Shown in pieces: positions 31,743 to 40,159 of a stretch of 52,718 nucleotides of DNA. Under the pieces are notes generated by a model. It ran no database searches. It worked only from the letters and a program-made list of their open reading frames with translations, and was not told the DNA's origin. The DNA is taken from positions 1 through 52,718 of the forward strand of contig JAJYET010000013.1 in NCBI GenBank assembly GCA_021785655.1. The letters run 5' to 3'. The first letter of the stretch is position 1. Every line of letters begins with the position of its first letter. This DNA comes from a bacterium (GTDB taxonomy: Bacteria; Chloroflexota; Dormibacteria; Aeolococcales; Bog-877). Both the position numbers and the translations under genes were made by a program.

Positions 31743-32658
31743 CCTGAACCCATCTGTAGTCGACTCGATCCCACCCGCCCCCGGGGACGCCGTAGAAGTT
31801 CATCTCCGAGACCTCGAAGGACCCGGGCTTGACCGCCACCACGTAGGCCACGTGGCCGTACCCCCAGCTCTCGCCCGGCACGTCAACGCCCCAGACCACG
31901 GCCGACCCCACCTCGGGGGTCTGGCCCTCGGCGTATCCCGCCGCCGCGGCGTTGGCCCACCACTGGTAGGCGTTGCCGCCCCAGGTGACCTTCCGCTGGC
32001 TGGCGACCCACCAGGTGCAGTCGCCGAAGGCGAAGGACCAGCTCCCGGTGCCGATGGTCGGCTGGGGCGTTGTCAGCTGGGCCAGAAGCTCCTGGGAGCG
32101 TTGCCCCAACTGGGCCTGGGCGGCCATCGACTGGCTCTCGTCCGCCTGCAGTTGCGCGGTGGCGGAGGCCACCACCTGCTGGTCGTGCCTGATCGTCCCC
32201 ACCAGCTGGGCGACCTGGGTGGCCACCGCGGAGGGCAAGGCGGTGCGGGCCAGGAACTGGGCCAGATTGGGCGCGGCCAGGGCCTCTGCCACCTGCTGGC
32301 TGCCGCTGCCATCCACGTAGGCGGTGGAGACCAGGTTGGTGAGCGCGATCTGATCGCCGGCCATCTGCCGCTGCAGCGTCGCCGAGGTCGCCTGATCCGC
32401 AGCCAGCTTGGCGTTGAGCCGCTTCAAATACAGCTGCTCCGCCTCTACCTGGGTCAGGAGCGCCATCACCTGGCTCTGAGACGCCAGGTCGCCCTGGGCT
32501 CGGAGCTGGTTCAGAAGCTGGGTCAGTTGGGCCTGGTCACCGGCGAGTCCCTGCTGGGCCCTGGTGTTCGGGCCTGGCCCCAGCACAGCGGAGATCCAGA
32601 CCAACCCGGCCATCGCCACAGCAATCGAGACGCGCCCAATGGCTTGGGCTCCGCGCAT
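31702..32658 (-). CDS. Secreted coiled-coil CHAP-domain hydrolase
   Basis: 318 residues: a signal peptide (about 8-35), a coiled coil (about 38-195) and a C-terminal CHAP domain (about 205-318) with catalytic Cys in FAFGDCTWWVA and His in WGYGHVAYVV. Coiled-coil length and arrangement resemble the CHAP gene at 11659. ATG at 32658 is chosen for its strong GGGAGG ribosome site four bases ahead; the GTG at 32670 lies inside that site. Its 3' end overlaps the lytic transglycosylase gene by 41 bases, giving a linked glycan-cutting and peptide-cutting pair. Confidence 0.87.
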   Translation of the reverse strand: MRGAQAIGRVSIAVAMAGLVWISAVLGPGPNTRAQQGLAGDQAQLTQLLNQLRAQGDLASQSQVMALLTQVEAEQLYLKRLNAKLAADQATSATLQRQMAGDQIALTNLVSTAYVDGSGSQQVAEALAAPNLAQFLARTALPSAVATQVAQLVGTIRHDQQVVASATAQLQADESQSMAAQAQLGQRSQELLAQLTTPQPTIGTGSWSFAFGDCTWWVASQRKVTWGGNAYQWWANAAAAGYAEGQTPEVGSAVVWGVDVPGESWGYGHVAYVVAVKPGSFEVSEMNFYGVPGGGWDRVDYRWVQDGAGYLGFIYGPA

Positions 32659-32720
32659 ACGTCCTCCCACATAGCGCGTGCGTTACGAGGGGGCAAGTTA
32701 ACCGATACCCCCTGCCGCGG

Positions 32721-33776
32721 TCAAGTTGGCAGGGGGCGGCCCTCCTGCCAGTGGAACTCGTGGACGAGTTCCACCAGCCGCCGCAACTGGGCCGGGTCCG
32801 TGTCGGGCAGGACGCCGTGGCCCAGGTTGAACACATGGCCGCGGCGCCCCCGCGCTCGGGCCAGGACATCCTCTGCCAGGGGCCGCAGGCGCTCCCAGGG
32901 GGCCAGCAGCGCTGCCGGGTCCAGGTTGCCCTGGAGGCAGTGCTCCGCCCCCACCAGGTCCCAGGCGGTGTCCAGCGGCACCCGCCAGTCGACCGAGACC
33001 CCCTGGGCCCCCAGGTCGGCGAAGACGGGGAGCAGATGGCTCGACGCGGTGGAGAAGTAGATGGCGGGCACCCTTCCCTGAAGGCGAGCGAAGAGGTCTC
33101 TCAGGTGGGGCAGGAGGTGCTCCCGGAAGGCTCGCTCGTCCAGGACCCCGACCCAGCTGTCGAACACCTGGACGACTTCGCAGCCGGCCTCCGCCTGGGC
33201 CACCAGGTAGTCGCCGAGATGGACGGTCAGGGTGCCCAGGAGCTGCGAGAACAACTCGGGCTCCGCGCGCAGCAGCCCGCGGAGCGCCGGGTAGTCCCGG
33301 CTGCCATGGCCCTCGACCAGGTAGCAGGCGAGGGTGAACGGTGAGGGCCCGAACCCGATCAGGCCGGCCCGCTCCCCGAGCCGTTCCCGGGCGATGCGGA
33401 TGCCCTCCAGCAGGAAGGGATAGGCCTCCTCCACCGCGGGGCGGCGGAGCGCCCGCACCTGCTGGGCGCTGCGGATCGGGTCACCCACCCATGGGCCCAC
33501 CTCCTCCCGAAGCTCGAAGGGCACCCCCATCCCTTCCAGGGGAAGCATGATGTCGGCGAAGAGCACCGCGGCATCGACCCCTAGGAGGTCCACGGGCATG
33601 CAGGTGACCTCAGCGCAGAGCTCGGGCTGGTGCACCATCTCCATCAGCCCCCAGCGCCGCCGGAGCTCGCGGTACCGGGGAAGTGACCGGCCCGCCTGGC
33701 GCATGAACCACACCGGGGTGACGTCAACCCGTTCCCGGCGCACGGCGCCCAGCAGCCGCGCTCGCCCGCCCTTCAC
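32721..33776 (-). CDS. hemE: Uroporphyrinogen decarboxylase
   Basis: 351 residues, normal for the family. HemE decarboxylates the four acetate side chains of uroporphyrinogen III to give coproporphyrinogen III. Signatures visible are VWFMRQAGRSLPRYR, the ADIMLPLEGMG loop with the catalytic Asp, and GFGPSPFTLACYLVEGHGSRDY. The C-terminal GHVFNLGHGVLPDTDP is also typical. GTG at 33776 starts VKGGRARLLGAVRRE, close to the family N-terminus. No other haem genes adjoin; it diverges from ubiA with 32 bases between starts. Confidence 0.95.
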   Translation of the reverse strand: MKGGRARLLGAVRRERVDVTPVWFMRQAGRSLPRYRELRRRWGLMEMVHQPELCAEVTCMPVDLLGVDAAVLFADIMLPLEGMGVPFELREEVGPWVGDPIRSAQQVRALRRPAVEEAYPFLLEGIRIARERLGERAGLIGFGPSPFTLACYLVEGHGSRDYPALRGLLRAEPELFSQLLGTLTVHLGDYLVAQAEAGCEVVQVFDSWVGVLDERAFREHLLPHLRDLFARLQGRVPAIYFSTASSHLLPVFADLGAQGVSVDWRVPLDTAWDLVGAEHCLQGNLDPAALLAPWERLRPLAEDVLARARGRRGHVFNLGHGVLPDTDPAQLRRLVELVHEFHWQEGRPLPT

Positions 33777-33808
33777 CGTTTGCCCATTTGGTCCACCATC
33801 ATGGGAGC

Positions 33809-34675
33809 ATGCCAAATCGGAGCGGGTCTCTGAGGGGCTGGGTGGCCACAGCCCACCTGGGGCCATCCCTGGCGTGCACCGCATTCACCGCCCTATCCGG
33901 ATGGGCCGCGGCCCGGGCCGAGGGCGGAGGCGGGTCGCGCACCCCGGCGTTCCTGGCGGCCCTGGCCATGGCCCTGGCCCAGGTCAGCACCGGCTCCCTG
34001 AACGACGTCGCCGACCATCGCGCGGACCTGATCCATCAGCCGTACAAGCCAATCCCCCGCGGCGAGGTGACGCGGCCCCAAGTCCTGGCCTTCGCTCTCG
34101 GCACCGGGGCCGGCTCCCTCCTCGTGGCGGCGCTGGCGGGACCCCGGACGCTGAGGGTCATGGCCCTGGGGCTGGCCAGCGGCTGGTCCTACGACCTCTG
34201 GCTGCGCCGCACCCCGCTCTCGTGGGCCCCGTTCGCGGTCGGCATAGGGACGGTTCCACTCCTGGGACCGGCGGCGCTGGGGTTGCCCCCTGTCCGGCCC
34301 CGGCTGCTGATGGCCATGGCCAGCCTCCTGGGGCTGGCGCTGCACCTCGCCAATGGCGGGCCGGACGCCGCCCGAGACCGGGCCGCCGGGCGCAGGAGCC
34401 TTCCCGTGCTTCTCGGCGCGCGAGGGAGCCGGCTCGGAGCGCACGCCACCCTCACCGGAGCTGCCGCGGTGAGCGTGGCGAGCTCGCCGGGAGCGGCCCG
34501 GGGTTGGGCGCTTCGAGGGGCGGCGGCGGGGATTGGGCTGCTGGCCGTGGATCGGGCCCTGCTCGAGGCCGAGCGCCGTCCAGGGCAATACCCGTTCGTG
34601 CTCCCGGTCCTGGCGGCGGGAGCGATCGCGGGCGGCTGGCTCGTCGGGGCCGCCGGCGCCGGGGCCGGACGGTGA
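33809..34675 (+). CDS. UbiA family prenyltransferase
   Basis: 288 residues with about eight membrane spans. The two Asp-rich prenyl-diphosphate motifs are clear: NDVADHRADLIHQPYKPIPRG and NGGPDAARDRAAGRRSLPVLLG. UbiA enzymes attach isoprenoid chains to aromatic or other acceptors (quinones, haem O, chlorophyll, decaprenyl-phosphoribose). The substrate cannot be told; the short form and Pro-Ile-Pro-Arg-Gly motif are shared by several subfamilies. CATCAT ends six bases before the ATG, a weak version of the leaderless promoter. It overlaps the next gene's start. Confidence 0.88.
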   Translation: MPNRSGSLRGWVATAHLGPSLACTAFTALSGWAAARAEGGGGSRTPAFLAALAMALAQVSTGSLNDVADHRADLIHQPYKPIPRGEVTRPQVLAFALGTGAGSLLVAALAGPRTLRVMALGLASGWSYDLWLRRTPLSWAPFAVGIGTVPLLGPAALGLPPVRPRLLMAMASLLGLALHLANGGPDAARDRAAGRRSLPVLLGARGSRLGAHATLTGAAAVSVASSPGAARGWALRGAAAGIGLLAVDRALLEAERRPGQYPFVLPVLAAGAIAGGWLVGAAGAGAGR

Positions 34676-35241
34676 TGCGGCGACCGGCGCCCGGAGCCGA
34701 GGTGCGGCTGCGACCCTCCCCGCGGGAGCGGTGGCGTGCCGCCTGGAGCGCCGCCGGGGTCCTGGCGCTGCTCCTGATCCCGGTAGGGGTGCTTCTCGCC
34801 CTGGTCACTGGGAGCTGGGGCTGGCTGCTGGTGCTTGAGATGTGGGCGCTCTTCGCGGCTGGGCTCTCCTACGTGGGCCAGGCCCAGAACGCGGTCTACG
34901 TGGGCGAACTGGGGGTCCGGAGGATCACCAAGGGCTGCAGCGTGACCGCCACCTGGTCGGGGCTGGCGGGTGTCGAAGTGACCATCCCGGGCCAGCGGAT
35001 CGTGGTCTTCCAGCTCAACGGCCACGACTACCGCATCGAGCGATCCGGGTGGGGCAGCCGACGCAACCTGGAGGCGCTGCGGCGCAATCCCCCCGACGGG
35101 ATCAAGCTGCGCCTGGATCGCCAAACCGCCGACACCCTGGTCACGATGGTCCGCGAGCGCCGCCCGGACCTCTCCGGGCTCTCCGACTGGGATCGGCTGA
35201 GCTGGCCCGGCGGCGGGGTCGCTGGGAGTTCGGGAGCCTAG
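34675..35241 (+). CDS. Two-span membrane protein with C-terminal PH-like domain
   Basis: 188 residues. Two hydrophobic segments (about 24-42 and 46-66) form a hairpin, followed by a beta-rich domain (AVYVGELGVRRIT..., IPGQRIVVFQLNGHDYRIE) resembling bacterial PH-type membrane-protein domains, then a basic helical tail. The function is unknown. The start shares bases with the UbiA stop (GTGATG), so the two are probably one transcription unit. Tail-to-tail overlap of four bases with the coiled-coil gene. Confidence 0.6.
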   Translation: MRRPAPGAEVRLRPSPRERWRAAWSAAGVLALLLIPVGVLLALVTGSWGWLLVLEMWALFAAGLSYVGQAQNAVYVGELGVRRITKGCSVTATWSGLAGVEVTIPGQRIVVFQLNGHDYRIERSGWGSRRNLEALRRNPPDGIKLRLDRQTADTLVTMVRERRPDLSGLSDWDRLSWPGGGVAGSSGA

Positions 35242-35531
35242 TCCGGCCCGTCGCGCAGGATTCCCCGCAGCCTCGCCCGGGCCTCGGCCCGTTCGGTCTC
35301 CAGGAGCTCCAGCAGCAGCTGTCCGCCATCCAGGAGGCTCTCCGCCTGGCGGAGGAGGTCGGGACTCTGCGTCCCCTGGAGCCGGCTCCGGAGCCGTTCC
35401 AACCGACGCAGAACCGATCGCGCCTCGCTGGTGGCGGCCTCCAGCTCCTTGAGGTCGCTCAGCGTCCCGGCCACCGCGCCCCAACTCTTTCCGAACCGGT
35501 GGCCCGGATTCCCAGCACCTCGGAGGAGCAT
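35238..35531 (-). CDS. Small coiled-coil protein, unknown
   Basis: 97 residues, almost entirely helical after residue 20, rich in Leu, Glu and Arg (LKELEAATSEARSVLRRLERLRSRL...). Size and pattern recall the exonuclease VII small subunit (XseB), but the key motif is not convincing and no xseA is nearby. It follows the MFS gene by 105 bases and converges on the PH-like gene. An internal GTG at 35474 is an alternative start that would remove the non-helical N-terminus. Confidence 0.45.
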   Translation of the reverse strand: MLLRGAGNPGHRFGKSWGAVAGTLSDLKELEAATSEARSVLRRLERLRSRLQGTQSPDLLRQAESLLDGGQLLLELLETERAEARARLRGILRDGPD

Positions 35532-35636
35532 CGGGCGCCGGTGCCCGGCAGGGCGGCGGAGCCCGGCCCCCGACCAGCAGGTCGCGGCGGCGGCGTCAGC
35601 CTTCCACCTCTCCGACCGAGGCCAGGGAGTCTGGTT

Positions 35637-36890
35637 TCACCCGCGGACCCCGGCGCTTGCGGAGGACCCGCCCCGGCCGCTTCCAACGCAGGGGATCAGG
35701 AGCAGCCCGGCTCCCACATACGAGCCGGCCATCACCGCGAACCCGGCGGCGAAGCCGAGGTGCTGGATGACCTGGCCGACGGCGACGATCCAGAGCGACC
35801 CGACGCCGTAGGAGAGCGCGAAGTAGAAGCCGAACATCCCGGCCTGGGCCGAGGTGGCGATGCTGTCGCTCACGAGGGCCTGGAGCAGGGGGTTCTCCAC
35901 ATACGCCACCAGCCCCACGATCAAAGCCAGCGCCGCCAGGCCGGCCAGTGGCAGGGAAGAGGCCAGCCCAAAGGCCAGGACCGCGACCGCCGACAGGGCG
36001 TAGGCACCCCACAGGACGGGGATGCGTCCCAGACGGTCCGAGAGGGGACCGCCCAGGATCGGTCCCAGGACCGCCCCCACGAGGACCACGTTGAAGATCA
36101 CCCCCACCGTGGCCTCGGGGAGGTGGACCCCATTCCGAAGGTAGAGGGGGATGAAGGCGTTGAGCGTCCCCAGCCCACGGCCACCGGCGGCGATCGTGGC
36201 GGCGGCAACTCCGAAGATCGCCACCCGAGGGTTCACCAGCTGGTCCCGCCGGATCCGCGGCAGGTGGGGGCGCAGGCCGGGTCGGGGGACACCCCTGCCT
36301 CGATCGCCTGGGACGGGGGGAAAGGTGAGGAGCAGCAGGAGACCGAGCAGGAAGAGGGGCACTGCGAGGATGAGGAGAGTCGGTCTCCAGCCCAGATCAG
36401 CGATGAGCAGGGCGGCGGGGATGGGGATGACCAGCGACCCCACACTTCCCCCGATGGTGGCGACGCTGAGGGCGGTTCCGCGCCGCTCGGGGTACACCCG
36501 GGCCGCCACCGAGCTCCCCACCGGGTGCTGCTGGCTGGACCCCAACAGCGCCAGTCCCTGGCCGGTTGCAAAGACGGGGTAGGTGGGGGCCAGTGCGCCG
36601 AGGATGGCGCAGAGCCCCACCACGAGGTTCTGGCATCCGAGGATCCAGCGGGCGGCGACCCGCTGGCCGACGTATCCCGCACTGGCCTGGGTGAGGCCAC
36701 CCACCACCCCGATCACCCCCACGGCCAGCCCCAGGGTGGCGTAGTTGAGGTGGAAGTCGACCAGGATCGCCGGGTAGGTCAGCGGAAGGAGGCCCGAGTA
36801 CATGTGCTGACCGGCGTGCGAGGTGGCGACGAGGCCGAGTGCGCGCCGCCGCGCCCGCCTCCTGGTGCCGAGCTCAGCGGCCTCCTCCAC
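35637..36890 (-). CDS. Major facilitator superfamily transporter
   Basis: 417 residues with about 12 membrane spans. MFS loop features are visible, including ASAGYVGQRVAARWILG in the first half and GGPLSDRLGRIPVLWG (the DRxGRR-like loop) in the second. The set of spans and the HMYSGLLPLTYPAI first helix resemble the fosmidomycin-resistance/FSR-like group of drug exporters, but substrate is not predictable. The GTG at 36890 follows TATGCT by six bases, giving it a promoter of its own at the end of the T4SS-like operon. The 105 bases after it hold nothing recognisable. Confidence 0.88.
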   Translation of the reverse strand: MEEAAELGTRRRARRRALGLVATSHAGQHMYSGLLPLTYPAILVDFHLNYATLGLAVGVIGVVGGLTQASAGYVGQRVAARWILGCQNLVVGLCAILGALAPTYPVFATGQGLALLGSSQQHPVGSSVAARVYPERRGTALSVATIGGSVGSLVIPIPAALLIADLGWRPTLLILAVPLFLLGLLLLLTFPPVPGDRGRGVPRPGLRPHLPRIRRDQLVNPRVAIFGVAAATIAAGGRGLGTLNAFIPLYLRNGVHLPEATVGVIFNVVLVGAVLGPILGGPLSDRLGRIPVLWGAYALSAVAVLAFGLASSLPLAGLAALALIVGLVAYVENPLLQALVSDSIATSAQAGMFGFYFALSYGVGSLWIVAVGQVIQHLGFAAGFAVMAGSYVGAGLLLIPCVGSGRGGSSASAGVRG

Positions 36891-36896
36891 AGTTTC

Positions 36897-36902
36897 AGCA
36901 TA
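36897..36902 (-). promoter_or_regulatory. -10 box of the leaderless MFS gene
   Basis: TATGCT on the minus strand ends six bases before the GTG at 36890, in the 19-base gap after the CHAP stop of the T4SS-like operon. Confidence 0.5.
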
Positions 36903-36909
36903 CGGAGCG

Positions 36910-37590
36910 TCACGAGGGGGACGGCTCCGCTGCCGGACCGTAGACGAACCCCAGGAGAGCCTCGGTCGCGCTCCCGGTGGCTCCCGCCGCGACCCCTCTC
37001 AGGTCCACGTACGGCGGGGCAGGGCCGGGGAGCGCCCAGTTGGACTCCGCCACCGTGTACGACCCGTCGGCGCCCACCCCGACCACGAAGGCCACATGGC
37101 CGGGACCCCGATCCCCGTACACCGCGATCGCGCCCAGCTCCGGAGAGATGCCCACCGCGTAGCCCGCCGCCGAGGCCAGCTCCAGCCACTGCCCCCCGTC
37201 TCCGCCCAGAAGACCCTGGGGGGTGTGCCAGGTGACCAGCCGGCGGGTGGCCACGTACCAGGTGCACTGCCCGGTGGAGAACCCCTGGTAGTTGACGGGG
37301 AACGGCTCAGGGTGTCCGGTGCAGGCCGACGGCTGGACCGCCAGCGCTCCCGGCTCGGGGCCGCACGGAGCTGCCCAGTCCGGGAAGGAGGGCGCACCAG
37401 CCAGCACCACCTCCCCGGGCTGCAGCACCAACCCCCCAGGTTCGGGGAGCAAGCCCCCCAGGGCGGGCCATCCTGCGGCCGCCGCTCCGGCCCCCAGCAA
37501 CCCCACGAGGCTGGCCCCCAGGACTGCGGGGAGCAGGCAACCGAGGGCCAGAAGGGGCCCCATCGCCGACAGCCAGCGTCGGGCGGTCAC
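36910..37590 (-). CDS. CHAP-domain wall hydrolase, last gene of T4SS-like operon (VirB1-type role inferred)
   Basis: 226 residues from the GTG at 37590, which overlaps the VirB4-like stop as GTGA. An N-terminal signal/anchor (about 10-40, MGPLLALGCLLPAVLGASLVG) is followed by a Gly/Pro-rich spacer and a CHAP domain (about 110-226) with Cys in FSTGQCTWYVATRR and His in GDRGPGHVAFVVG. It has no coiled coil, unlike the CHAP proteins at 11659 and 31702. Firm coupling to T4SS genes suggests it locally opens peptidoglycan for the conduit, the job of VirB1 or of CHAP/NlpC hydrolases (e.g. TcpG, CwlT) in Gram-positive conjugation. Confidence 0.82.
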   Translation of the reverse strand: MTARRWLSAMGPLLALGCLLPAVLGASLVGLLGAGAAAAGWPALGGLLPEPGGLVLQPGEVVLAGAPSFPDWAAPCGPEPGALAVQPSACTGHPEPFPVNYQGFSTGQCTWYVATRRLVTWHTPQGLLGGDGGQWLELASAAGYAVGISPELGAIAVYGDRGPGHVAFVVGVGADGSYTVAESNWALPGPAPPYVDLRGVAAGATGSATEALLGFVYGPAAEPSPS

Positions 37591-39788
37591 GGAGAGCCCG
37601 CGGCCAGCTGCCCCGTGGTCAGGGCCGGCCACCACGCTTGAGGAGCACCTCCGCGGAAGCCGGCATGCTCCTCTCCCGCCAGTACCAGCCCGCAGCCCGG
37701 CTCCGCATCCCGGAGGAGCTCGCACTCGGCCTCGGAGAGGGAGAAGGCCCGGCGCACCCCGGGGAGGGCCACCGGCTCCTGGCGCAGCAGCAGCTTGGTG
37801 TGGCAGTTGCGAATCACCACGTTGCCCACGGGGGAGTTGAGGAAGTCCTCGACCACCTGCGAGACCACCAGCAGCCCGGCCCCCAGCTTGCGGATCCGCC
37901 GGGCCATGCTCTCCAGGAAGTGGGCGCCCGAGGGGGAGGAGAGCAGGACCTCCGCCTCGTCCACCACCACCAGGGTGGGGCGGGAGTGCGGGTGCTCGAG
38001 ATCCTCCTCCAGGTGCCAGAGCACCAGCTCCATGGCTGTCCCCAGGAGCTCCTCGCGGGCGTGGAGGTGGCGCAGGGAGACCACCAGGGCGTCATCGGCG
38101 TCGAGCCCACCCGCGCCGTCGAAGATGCCCGCACCGGGGCCGACCACCTGCCGTCGCAGCCCCGCCGCGAGCTCCGCCTGGCCCGCCGCCTCCAGCTGCT
38201 CCAGGACCGCGGCGAGGCCGGCCTCAGTGGGCTGGAGCCGCAGGGCGGCCAGGGCAGCCAGCCCGATGGCCTCCAGGGAGGTCCTCGAGGCGGCCGACCG
38301 GCCCGCCGCCAGCAGCCGGCGCAGCAGCGGAAGGGCTCGCTCCACCCGCCGCTCGGGCTCCTGGCCCGGTGGCCCGAGGACGTTGAGCCCGCGGCCATCG
38401 CGCGCGCCCAGCTCCAGGCATCGGGCTCCAAGCAGGGCTCCCAGCTCCAGATACTCCCCCGCGGGATCCAGGCAGCGCAGCCGGCACCCTTGGAGGGTGA
38501 GGCGGGCCGCGAGCAACTTGGAGGTGAAAGACTTGCCCCCGCCCGAGGTCCCCAGGACCAGGATGTTGCGGTTGGGGTTGGACGCGGCCAGGGGATCGAC
38601 CGTCACCAGCTCCCTGGTGCTGGGGCTGGGTCCCAGCAGCACCCCCTTCCTTACGTCCAGCGTCGCCCGCAGGAAGGGGATGGCGGTGGCGGTGGCGGCC
38701 GTCGTCATGTCCCGCGACCAGCCCAGGGGATCCACCCCGAGCGGCAGCGTGGCGCGCCACCCGTCCGCCTGCCGGTTGAACAGTGGGACCGGGGTGCATC
38801 CCAGCCCGACCAGGGTGTTGACCACCTGCTCCCAGCCCAACTCCATCTCCCCCGGGCCGGCCCCCTCCACCGTGATGCAGGTCACCAGGCGCATCAGGTG
38901 GTCCTCCTCCAAGAGGACCCTCTCCTCCAGGGCCAGGGCGTCCTCGAGCGCCGCCCGGGTGCCGGCATCCGGGCGCCGGCCCTGGCGCCGGTCCACCTCC
39001 AGCCCGGTTTCGAAGGTGCGGATACGCCGGCGCAGGTGGCTCAGGCTGTGCAACTTGGGCACCGGGTACAGGTGCTGAGCCACTCTGAGCGGGCATGGGG
39101 CGGCCAGCACCAGAGGGGCCAGCCAGCCCACCTGCAGGCGGCGGGGGAAGCCGTGCACCACCAGGCTGCGGCAGACCCGGTCGGGGAGCTCCAGCCGGTC
39201 CGGCCTGACCGTGGCTGTCTCCGGCGCCAGCCAGCTGCCGAAGCTGGCGGTGGGCCGCCCGCTCCGCCCGCCCGTCAACTCCTGCAGCAGGCCCAGCCAC
39301 TCCCCGTCCCCAAGGGTCCGGGGACGCAGTCCAGAGCCCGCCAGGGCCGTGGCGACGGCTCTCCGGCGCTGCTCCAGGTCAGCGGTGCCCCCTCGGCGCC
39401 GTTGCCTTGGCAGCGACGTCCGCAGGCTCGCGGGGGAGTCGTCCCAGATCACCGCCAGGTGGTGGCGAAGGTGCACCTGGCCGCTGGCCAGGAGTCCTGC
39501 CGAGTACTCGGCGTCCAGGCGCCCGTTGGCCGAGGGCTCCACGGGAGAGGAGGGTGCCAGCGGACGCGAGACGCTGTACAGCGAGACCGGTCCCGAGAGG
39601 GTGGACAGTGCCCGCCAGTAACGCCTCCAAACCAGCTCCCGCTCGGGGCGGGACCGCAGCAGGAGGTTGAGGGCGGCCAGCTCAAGGGCGGCCCGGCGGC
39701 GGCCATCCCGGAGGCCGGCCACGCCGCCCTCCAGGTAGGCGAGGTCGATGAGCTCGACGGTTGATCCGACCCGCGACGTCAACCTCAT
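37587..39788 (-). CDS. VirB4/TraE-type T4SS ATPase (locus 2)
   Basis: 733 residues from ATG 39788, overlapping the PrgI-like stop as ATGA. Walker A is in LVLGTSGGGKSFTSKLLAAR (about 410-428), followed by DPAGEYLELG; Walker B is PTLVVVDEAEVLLSS (about 602-616), then MARRIRKLGAGLLVVSQ and NCHTKLLLRQ. The N-terminal 380 residues hold the FNRQADGWRATLPLG segment, the type of loop that precedes the ATPase core in PrgI-associated VirB4 proteins. It is larger and clearly diverged from the 634-residue VirB4 at 24334, so the two are not a recent duplication. It energises assembly or transport of the membrane complex encoded by its neighbours. Confidence 0.88.
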   Translation of the reverse strand: MRLTSRVGSTVELIDLAYLEGGVAGLRDGRRRAALELAALNLLLRSRPERELVWRRYWRALSTLSGPVSLYSVSRPLAPSSPVEPSANGRLDAEYSAGLLASGQVHLRHHLAVIWDDSPASLRTSLPRQRRRGGTADLEQRRRAVATALAGSGLRPRTLGDGEWLGLLQELTGGRSGRPTASFGSWLAPETATVRPDRLELPDRVCRSLVVHGFPRRLQVGWLAPLVLAAPCPLRVAQHLYPVPKLHSLSHLRRRIRTFETGLEVDRRQGRRPDAGTRAALEDALALEERVLLEEDHLMRLVTCITVEGAGPGEMELGWEQVVNTLVGLGCTPVPLFNRQADGWRATLPLGVDPLGWSRDMTTAATATAIPFLRATLDVRKGVLLGPSPSTRELVTVDPLAASNPNRNILVLGTSGGGKSFTSKLLAARLTLQGCRLRCLDPAGEYLELGALLGARCLELGARDGRGLNVLGPPGQEPERRVERALPLLRRLLAAGRSAASRTSLEAIGLAALAALRLQPTEAGLAAVLEQLEAAGQAELAAGLRRQVVGPGAGIFDGAGGLDADDALVVSLRHLHAREELLGTAMELVLWHLEEDLEHPHSRPTLVVVDEAEVLLSSPSGAHFLESMARRIRKLGAGLLVVSQVVEDFLNSPVGNVVIRNCHTKLLLRQEPVALPGVRRAFSLSEAECELLRDAEPGCGLVLAGEEHAGFRGGAPQAWWPALTTGQLAAGSP

Positions 39789-40159
39789 CGACGGGCCGCG
39801 GCTCCCGCGGGCATGGTCCAGGAGAGGGGCCAGCGATCCCCTCCATCCACGGCCCGGAACTCCGGGAGGCCCGCATGCAGGTCGGGATGGCACAGCCGCT
39901 GGCGCTGGGTCCGGAACCGGGCAGCGTCCAGGAGGTAGGCATCGAGCCGGCGGCCCCGGCGACTGCCGAAGCCCAGCACGACACAGCCCGTCGCCCAGGG
40001 CATGGCGCCGGCGAGGGTGGCGCCCAGACCGCAATGGGCGTGGATCAGGATCATCGGCAGGACGGCCGCTCCGCCCAGCCAGCCCAGCTGGGGGGTGGTC
40101 AGACCTCCCCAGCGGCTGGGGACGTCCGAGATCGGCTGCGGTACATCGGCCTCCATCAT
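39785..40159 (-). CDS. PrgI-like small membrane protein (locus 2)
   Basis: 124 residues. It starts at ATG 40159, overlapping the VirB6-like stop as ATGA, and ends overlapping the VirB4 start as ATGA. After a short Pro-rich N-terminus (PQPISDVPSRWGGLTTPQLGWLGG), two hydrophobic segments (about 27-45 and 50-64) follow, then a basic cytoplasmic tail with RGRRLDAYLLDAARFRTQRQRL. PrgI proteins in Gram-positive T4SSs have this N-terminal P-x-P-I pattern, two spans, and lie directly before VirB4. Confidence 0.7.
   Translation of the reverse strand: MMEADVPQPISDVPSRWGGLTTPQLGWLGGAAVLPMILIHAHCGLGATLAGAMPWATGCVVLGFGSRRGRRLDAYLLDAARFRTQRQRLCHPDLHAGLPEFRAVDGGDRWPLSWTMPAGAAARR

Noticed and set aside
35238-35531. 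Exonuclease VII small subunit (xseB)
   Set aside because: Size and helicity fit, but the characteristic motif is not convincing and no xseA is adjacent; reported as an unknown coiled-coil protein.
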